Source: Hygrocybe punicea (lineage: Eukaryota; Basidiomycota; Agaricomycetes; Agaricales; Hygrophoraceae). Taken from it: 64,000 bases of DNA. A program made the translations under genes and the position numbers. Positions within the stretch are counted from its first letter, which is position 1, and the number at the start of each line of letters is the position of its first letter. Below the pieces are notes generated by a model. That model saw only the letters and a list, made by a program, of their open reading frames with translations. It was not told the DNA's origin and made no database searches. Shown piece after piece: positions 43,223 through 54,100 of this stretch. The DNA lies in NCBI GenBank assembly GCA_963556145.1, contig OY744461.1, forward strand, positions 4,836,001-4,900,000, read 5' to 3'.

Positions 43223-45133
43223 ATGAGCGGCATACGGCAATGGACAACCACCAACGAGGGTCCATCCAAAAACAAACGCGGTAAATTACCACAAACGGTA
43301 ATCCTCTCCCCCCCAGAAACAAGGGCAGCAAGAACCGCCGCTACACGAGAACATAACCTCGTCAGCAATGCACCCCCGCAAATTGAACCAGAAACCAAAA
43401 CACAAGCCGTCAACTTCCTCACCACCAATTCACTCCTCCACCATGAACAACACCTCGACATCCCCACACTCTCGGACATACTTATACAAATCACCACCAT
43501 GGAAAACTGCCCCATCACACCCACCACGCTCAATGCCATCCGATCGGTAGCTATCCTTTTGGATTCCATAGAACTTAGTCTCAGAACTGACACAATGGTC
43601 GACGCTATTACAACTGAGCTTAAACGACAGGCGGGAGACTTTCACGACTCCCTCGGACATGCAATGGAACCAATCCTGGAAACCATCTCAGGAAAAATCA
43701 CAGAGCACATCGAAACCAGCCTTACAGACGCCAAAACCCAACTACAACAAGCGGTAGCAAACCTCACCAAAACCTCGACCACGCTCGAATCCACTACCAC
43801 ATCATACAAAGACGCAGTACTATCTCAAAACTCACATCCCATCCTCACTCATAAAGATCCGCGCATAACAGCCAAAGAACAGTTACAAGCCCACCAACTC
43901 CTCCTCGATGTCGAAGACTCGCCCAAAACGAAAAAGGCGCTAGATATCAGCCTAGCAAAACTAACAGAAAAAGCCAACGCAGCCCTCCAATCCACAGCCC
44001 CCCCTCCTACATCCAAGTTCTTAGGCGTCACCAGACTACGAAACGGAGGTATCCTACTGGAGGCCAACTCAAATGACACCGCTCTATGGCTACGTAACGA
44101 CCAACACCTCACCACTTTCCTCACCAACTTCGGACACAACGCCTCAATCAAGCGCCGCACCTATGCCATCCTAGCATTCTTCATCCCATTAATCTTCGAC
44201 CCGGAAATGCCAGAACATCTCAGGGAAATTGAAGAAACCAACAACCTACCTGAAAACTCCATAAAACGAGCTAACTGGATTAAACCAAAGGACCACCGCT
44301 CACCCAACCAAACGTGTGGCCACGCCATATTCACCTTCGACTCCCCTGAAACGGCCAACAAAATCCTAGCGAACGGCTTCTACATCTGCCACAAAAGAAT
44401 TAACGCCAATAAATGCAAAAAAGAACCCTTACACTGTCTTCAATGCCATCATTGGAACCACACCGCAGCATGATGCCCAGCGGATATCGACACCTGCGGC
44501 ACATGTGGAGATCACCATTGAACTTCATCCTGCGACAACCCCTCACATCCTTACTGCACCCCCTGCAGGCAACGTGGCCACACTAGCTGGGACCGTAACT
44601 GTCCTACATTCATCCAAAAATGTAAAGACGCAGATATTCGCAATCCGGAAAACCTCTTACCTTACTTCCCCATGGCCGAAAAATGGACCCAATCCCCGTA
44701 CCCCAACAATTACTCCAAAGCTCCCAATTCCTTACCTACCACCACTGCCACCCCCCCCACACGACCTGACCGTCACCCCCCTACTAATCTCGAATCAATG
44801 ATCCCGAACAGACAGCGTTCTCCCTACCCGCTCCCTCCTCTCTCCCTGGCTGCACGACACTACTCCCCCCCCCCCCCACTCCATCTTCAACCTACCACTG
44901 AACCCCCCTCCACGCAACCAACCCCCCTCCACTTCCAGATACCAGTCCAGATCCACCCGACAAACCACTATCAACTTCGAGAAGCAACCACCACCACATC
45001 ACACCACCTCCATCCCACCCTCTCGAGCGTGGGGAGACGAACCACTCATTGCCCCCATCGACCCACCCCCCCACAGTCCCACACAGAACGACAACCAAGC
45101 AGGCAGTACCTCCCACCTAGCCCCTTCGACTAA
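43223..45133 (+). pseudogene. LINE ORF1, zinc-knuckle RNA-binding protein with two TGA stops
   Basis: A single frame runs 43223-45133 apart from TGA codons at 44471 and ~44519. The N-terminal ~400 residues contain a Thr/Gln-rich coiled-coil-like part and a C-terminal RRM-like region (TCGHAIFTFDSPETANKILA). CCHC-type knuckles follow: CLQCHHWNHTAA-stop-C, CGTCGDHH-stop-TSSC and CTPCRQRGHTSWDRNC, then a Pro/Thr-rich tail. Both stops interrupt knuckles and are explained by CGA-to-TGA change. The stop codon TAA at 45131-45133 overlaps the ORF2 ATG. Confidence 0.8.
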
Positions 45134-48100
45134 TGCCTGAACACCCACACCCACAGCCGACACAGCTAAACGTCTGGCAAATAAATCTCAACAAATCCGC
45201 CAAAGCTCACCGGGATCTCATTAATTTGCTAATCCACACTAAATGCGACATTCTGCTAATACAGGAACCGTACTTCGACTATTACGGTAACACGAAAGCC
45301 ACACACAACTGGAGAGTCATATACCCACCCGACCGATTCACCTCCGAAGCACCCACCCGATCAGCAATCTTCGTCAACACCAAACTCAACACCAACTACT
45401 GGGAACAGATAAAAATCCATGGTTCCAACGACCTCACGGTGATCCAAATCAAAAGCCCAACAGGCAACTTCTCCATCTTCAACATTCATAATGACTGCCA
45501 TCACTCTGACACGCTCAACACCCTCCACGCCTTTGCCCAAGCCCACCAAGCGACCCTCCACCAACGAGACATGGACCATATGCTATGGTGCGGCAACTTC
45601 AACAGACACCACCCTCTATGGGACGAAGAGCGAAACCATCACCTATTCACCACCAACGCCCTAGCCCAAGCAAGACTACTCATCGAAGCCACGGCTGACT
45701 GCGACATGACAATGGCGCTACCCAAAAACCTCCCCACCCTCGAATCCATGGCAACAAAGAATTGGACCAGAACAGACAACGTCTTCTGCACCGCCAAAAC
45801 AAGCAACCTCATACTTACCTGTAATACCAGACCAGAACTACGCTGTAGAGACATCTATATCTCTGGGTACGTATTCACTCATTTTACTATATTCTCTATT
45901 TGTTCTATTATTTGTATGTAGTGGCTGTTGTAAATAGTCACAAACAAGAAGAGTTTTTGGGTTTCTATCCCACTGACAACGGACTCGCACAACGAATCCG
46001 CGCCTACCCAGGCTGCGTTCACCACATCTGGAGCCCACCGCGAGGAGTGTCAAGCTCACTTCACATTTCCCTCTTTGACTTTGCCAATTTTGGCACCTTT
46101 CCCTCTTTCTGGCAGCAACAGCGCCCCCATAGTCAACAGCGCCCCATATTCGGCAGCATTTCAAGCCTCTCCAGTCGCTCAGCAACTCCTAGGCCCATTT
46201 CCAATGATTCCGACACCTACGTATTGTTTCTTCGTACCAGTTGCGCCCCTGGGCTGCAGAACTCGGCTTTTTGGCCTTTTGGTCACGGCATCACAGCCAC
46301 GTCACATGGGGTTCAATACACCCCCTCCTCCGCATTTCCCTTTTATTTCAGTACTCCCGCCCCCCACACTCATCTCAACACATCCAACGGACTCGGAAGA
46401 CGACCCCCCACAGATCCCGCTCGAAAAACTGCGCCCGGAAAGCCCCAGAACGGCCGCAATGAACCCGTCCAACATGGAGCGCGCCTTGCGCATCAAACGA
46501 GTAACGGAGACCTGGTAGTCGAAGGAAAGCGCACGCATTGCAACGGCTGTTGCATGTGCAGTCCCAGGTACGCCTGTCCCCGTCGTTCCCGTGGTTGCCG
46601 CGCAGGTAAACGCGTCCACGCGCGCAAGTCCAACGTGAATACGCGTATTGACGCGTCCTCACTCGTTTCCGCCTCATTTCGGCCCCCGTCTTCGCGTACG
46701 CCCTCGCAATTGTCCCCAGGGGTGTTCCAACACATGCCGCCATCGTCTGCGCCCGCGCCGTCCCCGGAAAAATGCGTCCGCACGCGCCAATGCGACCATA
46801 ATGCGCGTATCGACGCATCCACCCTCGTTTCCGGCTCAAATGGCCCCCCGTTTGCACCTACGGACACGCTGTCGTCCCCGGAGGCGAACCGTCATGTGCC
46901 CCTACCGTTTGTGCCCTCGCCAGCCTCAGGACGACCCGCCCACGCGCCCCAACACGTCGAAAACATGCATATCGACACAACCACCTCCGTTTCGCCCTCG
47001 TTTCGCCCGCCGTCACCGTCTACGCCCTCGCCGTCGTCCCAAGAGGCCAGCCGTGACATGCCCCCACCGTTTGAGCCTGCGTCGTCCCCAGGAATCCGCG
47101 CTAGCGCCCTGCAGACACCGTTTTCGATGTGTTCCAGTGTGTTACCTTTTACCCCGATCTAACCCCCGTTTCTGACCCCGACTCTGACACCACGTCACAA
47201 AACAACGTCATAGCTTGGGTCCAAAACATCATCGACGACAATCAACGACGATATCCGAATCCGCATGACTACCCTCGTCATCCGATCGCCGCCGATACAT
47301 CATACACGTTGTTACAAGCTCTTAACAATACCGCACAGCATAATCACCGGATCAGCTGTCTGTTGACACCAGACATGCAACGCAGCCGATGGCCACCACG
47401 TTGGCACCCTAAAACGCACAGACCACGAAGTACACGAAGACGCCGTTCATCTCGGAGCTTATCCTCGACGCAGCCACACATGACGAAGAAGCCAGCCCTA
47501 AAGTCGTTCGACAGTATTTAGTCACGGACGATTGTAGTCAATAGCCTTAAGTTTAGTCTAGCTACTCTTCCCCCGATTGCTACCAGACATCCAGATCCCT
47601 CCCTCTTCTTACATTTGTTTGTACCCACTCCTCGCTTTATATATCATCCTCGTTTGGTTCTTTGTTGCCGGAGTCCGCTATAAGAACAGCGATCCGTAAC
47701 ATAAGACTAAACTTTCTTTACTCCCTCGACAACGAACCAAAAACAACCTGGAACCTCGACGATACCGAACCCCAAATTGGGAACACGACGACGAATATCA
47801 TCTTGCACCCGAGACGTCAGATTCTTCTGACGACGACTTCGACCACTACGTCGCAGAACAGACCACCTTCCGACCCCCGTCTTTCCCCCCGCCATCATTC
47901 TCTACTTCAACACTTGCTCTTCACCATCAAACACACACACACAACAGAATGTCAGACACCGAAGAAAACCGCGAAACCCAAGACACCACCACTGTTGCAC
48001 CCGCAGCCCCGTCATCTCCCAAATCTCATATCGCTCCGCCAGCTAAGTACGATGGGAACAAAGAGGGATTCAAAACATTCCTCCGAAGTGCCCATATCTA

Positions 48101-51100
48101 CATCCGGGCGAACAGAACCGCCTTCGATTCAGAGGAGAAGCAAATCCTTTTTATCCTCTCGTATTTGCAAGGCGGACTCGCCGGACGATGGGCGGACGAG
48201 TACGTCGACATTGCCTTGCAGCACGACCCCGTCAACTTCGGAAGTCTGGACGACTTCACGAAGGAATTTAGACGACACTTTGAAAAACCGGATCAGAAGA
48301 AGGACGCATTGACCAAGTTGAACGACTTGCGTCAAGGAAAGATGACAGCAGACGAATTCTGGATCGAGTTTGATACTCTCCGACGTCTCGCTGGACTCAG
48401 CGAAATGTTCAACGAGAGCTATCTCATTCAACTCGTCGAACTCCACATGAACAAACCATTAATCGATCAGATCTATACTGGGATGATGATCCCAACTACC
48501 ATCGAAGAATGGCGCGAACAAACGGTCAAACTTGATCAACAATGGCGACGTCGTCAGGAACAAGTACGATCAATGAATCTACCCACGAAAACACGACACA
48601 ATCCAAACATAGCAACCGCATCGCCAACTCCCCGACCACAACAAACAACGACATCTCGTCCTCAGTCGGAATCCGTTCCAATGGATGTCGACACACGACG
48701 AACCCAACCGAGACAACAAGCGTTTACGCGCTTAACCGACGAACAACGACAGGAGTATATGCGGAAGGGGATTTGTTTCAAATGCCGCCAACCTGGACAT
48801 GTCTCACGAAATTGCCCAGAACGTCAAGGGCAACAACAAGTCCGTTCAATGCAAACCGTACCACAAACAACAAAGCAGCAAGAAGATGATGGCAAAGACG
48901 CCCGGATCGCAGCATTGATGGATGAGTTGACGGCATTGAAATTGAAGCAAGAGGGTTTTTGACGAAGCGACGTGAAGCGCAGGAGGCCACGATCGCACGA
49001 CTCGAGAATGATGTATACGTATGTAAACAATTTGACAACGTTTTCACCAAACTCAAAGCCCTCCGCAACGAATTGAGACAAACACCGACGCCAGAGCCGA
49101 AAGAGGAAAGCAACACGTGGCGAGATACCCATGTTGCAGACAAAGAAGAGAAAACCGAACCCCAGAAAAGAAAAACGACAATCGAATCCGAATTCAATGC
49201 AATGGAAACGATCGTTGCTATTCGCTCAACCACGATGGGTTATGCCCTTGACATCTTGAATGATTGGGACATCCATGACCAATGGACGGACAAGATTTCG
49301 CCAGGACTTGTCTTAACACTTAATCGACGACCAATCGCAGAAGCGGTACAATGGTTAGTACAAAATATGCCACAAGATTTACCGCAAGAACCACGGACAT
49401 TGGAACCGATACGAGCCATAACACAAAAGGATTCCGAACTCCGTATGGCCTTATTGGTTCATGGTTTTGTCTCCGTTCCACAGGATGGACGACAATATCC
49501 CATGACAAGTTTAATTGACTGCGGATGTACTATTTGCGCTATCGACGTCGGATACGTCAAAGCACATAACATTCCGACAAAACCATACCTGAATCCGTTC
49601 AATTCCTACATGAGTGATGGAACACAACCAAAAACAGGACGGATTACGGAATATTGTGAGCTACAAATGCGTGTTGGCGATCATCAAGAATTACTCCGTT
49701 TTGCGGTAACAACATTGGCCAAGATGGATATTTTCCTCGGATACGATTGGTTGAAGAAGCATAACCCAGAAATTGATTGGCGAGAAAACGAGATCAAGTT
49801 TTCTCGATGTCTTTCTGGTTGCGGAACGTCATCAACAATACGTTCAACTGAATTTGACACGGTAGTTTGGGAACGACCCCTTTGGTTCGATCAAGTTATG
49901 GAAGAAACAATGGATCCCATACACTTTCGCTCATTCATGACGAAATCAACAGAACTCGCTATCAAGGCACAAGAACAACAAAAAGAAAAGACGTTCGTGG
50001 AATTAGTACCTGAAACATACCATGAATATCGCGACGTTTTCGAACCATCCGGTTTCGATGAATTACCGGCACGAAAACCGTGGGATCACGCCATAACGTT
50101 GAAACCAGATGCACCGGATCATCATGATTGTAAATTGTATCCGTTGTCACCAATCGAGAAACAAGACCTCGACAAGTTCTTAGACGAAAATCTGAAGACT
50201 GGACGAATTCGTCCTTCCAAATCACCTTACGCATCTCCTTTCTTCTTTGTGTCGAAGAAAGATGCCGCCGAACGACGACCAATTCAGGATTATCGATGGT
50301 TAAATTCATGGACAATCGATGACAAATACCCATTACCGCTGATCAATGACATAATCAATCAATTAGCCGAAGCCAAATATTTTACGAAATTGGACGTACG
50401 ATGGGGATTCAACAATGTCCGTATCAAGGAAGGCGATGAGCATAAAGCCGCTTTTCTGACACCAAAAGGATTATTCGAACCAACGGTCATGTTCTTTGGC
50501 CTGAAGAATTCACCGCCGACATTTCAACGGTTGATGAATCACGTTTTCCGATACGAAATACGTGAAGGATGGTTATTGGTATACATGGATGACATCTTGA
50601 TCTTCTCTAAATCCCTCGAAGAAAATCAGAAACGAACGAAACAAGTTCTGAAGATCTTTCGCGAGAACAATCTTTTCTTGAAACCAAAGAAATGTACATT
50701 CGACAAGGAAAAGGTCGATTATCTCGGACTTATTGTCGGGGATGGCCAAGTTCAGATGGATCCCATCAAAACCAATGCCATTACTGATTGGCCCGTTCCA
50801 ACAAACCAAACCGAATTACAACGATTCATTGGTTTCCTGAATTTCTATCGTCGTTTCGTTGAAAACTTCTCACAGATCGCAAGCCCATTACATAAATTAA
50901 CGGGAAAAGCAAAATGGGATTGGACAGAAGAACAACAAAATGCATTCGATCGATTGAAAACCATCATTACTACCGATCCAATCCTCGTATTGCCTGTCCC
51001 CGATAAGAAATTCACCATCGAATGTGACGCATCAGATTATGCGATCGGTGCTATCCTATCTCAAGAACAACCCGACGGTCTTTTCCGCCCTGTTGCATAC

Positions 51101-54100
51101 ATGTCAACAACAATGACACCAGCAGAACGCAATTACCAAATCTTCGACAAAGAATTACTTGCGATTATACGAAGTTTCGAAGAATGGCGACATTTTCTTC
51201 TCGGCGCAAAAGAACAAATTGATATTTTTACCGACCACCGCAACCTCGAATATTACCGTAAACCGCAAGATCTCACTCGACGACAGGCTCGTTGGATCGC
51301 ATTCCTACAAGACTATGATTTCCGTTTATTATATCGCAAGGGATCGCAAAACAAAAAAGCCGATCTCCTTTCACGACGCGCCGATCATAAACCCAAAGAA
51401 AAGGACAATGAAGGTATGATCGGTCTTCCTGACTCATTATTCATATTACCAGAACAAACGATCCGACAAATACTTCATGCAACCTCTACATACGACAATA
51501 TCATTTCCCTACATCATGATAATCCTACCGCAGGCCATCCCGGACGTGATAAAACGATTGAATTGATCTCACGGACAACAACATGGCCAACCATCCGAGA
51601 AGACGTCGAACGGTATATTGTTGGTTGTACCGAATGTCAACAAAATAAGCCACGACGAGGAAAACAATTCGGACAACTTTTCCCTCACGATGTACCACCG
51701 TATAATTGGCATACAATTTCTGTCGACATGATTGGCCCTTTGCCTGAATCACATGGCTTTGATGCCATTCTGGTCATCGTTGACAAACGATCAAAACATC
51801 CGATCTTTATCGCCACGAATACGACGTTGACATCAGAAGGATGGGCACGCTTGTTCCGGGATCACGTCTTCAAACGTTTCGGCATGCCCCGCTTCATCAT
51901 CTCCGATCGTGGCTCGGTCTTCGTTTCACGTTTTATCACTGAATTATATTCCTTGATCGGTATCAAAGGACGTCCAACAACAGCATATCATCCACGCGCT
52001 GATGGACAAACAGAACGAATGAATCAAGAACTCGAAATTTTCCTTCGTTTCTTCACCAATTACCGACAAGATGATTGGCACGAATGGCTCGCCCTTGCCG
52101 AATTTGCATTAGCCAATCGTGAGTCATCCGCGATTAAGACTTCCCCTTTCTTCGCCACACAAGGACAACATCCTTGGACCGGTCTCAACTTCGACAAGCA
52201 TATTCCTATCGCAAACGAAGCCGTTAACGATTTCATCACACGAATGAAATCAATACAACAGAAAATAGGCGAAATTGCAGACGTTACGAGACAGACCATG
52301 AAGGATAAGTATGACAGTCATGTCAAGAACATTGTCTTTTCTCCTGGTGATAAAGTCTGGCTAAACGGAAAAAATCTGACCACAGATCGTCCAAGTAAAA
52401 AGCTTGACAATCAAAAATTCGGTCCTTTTACCGTCCTCGACAAAATCGGGTCATCGTCATACAAGTTGAAATTACCGAAAACCTGGAAGATCTTTCCCAT
52501 ATTTAACGTCGCTCTCCTTTCGCCATTCCAACCGCCTTCTTCCTCCATACAACAGAAATACCATCTTCGACCACCTCCTGATATTATCGACAACGACGAT
52601 CATTACGAAATCGAACATATCCTTGACTCCCGCATACGCCGTAACAAATTATATTACTTAGTACATTGGCTCGACTATCCTCGTGACGAAGATTCTTGGA
52701 TCCCTGCATCCGAAACTGCATATTGCCAGGATCTCGTCAATGATTTCCATAAATTACATCCCCGCGCCCCTTCTTCTTTATCCCTTCATTCTCTTTTTAC
52801 TCTCCCCCCTTCCGTTATCCCTCCTTTCTCTTCCTCTTCTATTTTGCTTGCAATTTACCCACACAATGCCGCCCTCATCCGTGATGGTTCGAAAGACCAC
52901 GAATTCCGCAAATACCTCTTTCCCCCCGGCATCACTCACGCATATCTCTATGAAACCGCTCCCATTGATGCCATCACGTCCATCATCGAAATCTCCTCTC
53001 CCGTCATCGCACCTGCCCAAATCACCAATATTACCGGCTTCGGTAATCTCGACTTCAATTTACGCAAGAAACTCTGTCCTTACGCTTTCCCTATTGTTCA
53101 TTATTATCACCTTCCCTCGCCAATCCCCTCCGCCGCCCTTTCTCACGAATATGATATTTCAACTCCACATCGTTTTTCCCTTCTTCCTTCCTCTTTTACC
53201 CACGATCATCCCGTTAATCCCGATCACCTCGTGTTTTAAGTACCTGCCCTAATCTTTCTCTTTTGTTTATATCGTTTGTTTTCCTTTCTTTCCCTTCCTT
53301 CGCCCTTTGCCTTCATTCCTCTATGTCTGCCTCCGCTGTTTATCTTCCTTCCTCACCTTACTTCCATCACCTTCCTCCTCGCTTCCGTATCCCTCGTTCA
53401 AAACGACGTCTCTGTGGCCGCGATGTTCGCTTCGCCGTCGACCTAATGCCCCCTTCTTCATTTGGCTCCACCCACCTCACGTCTGACATCGCTCATCTCG
53501 GCGTTGACCTCTTCTTCGCCCCCCGTACGTTTTACTCCGTGCGTCCCATTGGCCCTCCCCGTCCTGCTGTTCCCCCGACTGTCCCTGTCTGGTTCACCGA
53601 TGACCCCGTCGATCCGTACCGCGAGTTCATCGATTGCGCCACCGTGTATGATTCTGTTTTCCCTCCGGTTAATCGGGACGATTCCCCTTGTTCCGGGGGT
53701 ATTGTTACCTTTTACCCCGATCTAACCCCCGTTTCTGACCCCGACTCTGACACCACGTCACAAAACAACGTCATAGCTTGGGTCCAAAACATCATCGACG
53801 ACAATCAACGACGATATCCGAATCCGCATGACTACCCTCGTCATCCGATCGCCGCCGATACATCATACACGTTGTTACAAGCTCTTAACAATACCGCACA
53901 GCATAATCACCGGATCAGCTGTCTGTTGACACCAGACATGCAACGCAGCCGATGGCCACCACGTTGGCACCCTAAAACGCACAGACCACGAAGTACACGA
54001 AGACGCCGTTCATCTCGGAGCTTATCCTCGACGCAGCCACACATGACGAAGAAGCCAGCCCTAAAGTCGTTCGACAGTATTTAGTCACGGACGATTGTAG

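Noticed and set aside
44672..45133. Independent proline-rich gene
   Set aside because: It is in frame with LINE ORF1 and is its C-terminal tail after a TGA.
47129..47521. Separate gene in the 5' LTR
   Set aside because: It is the LTR copy of the ORF3 tail without its own conserved start.
52683..53252. 189-codon frame overlapping the end of pol
   Set aside because: Hydrophobic low-complexity shadow of the Pol C-terminus in another frame; Pol shows the recognisable domains.
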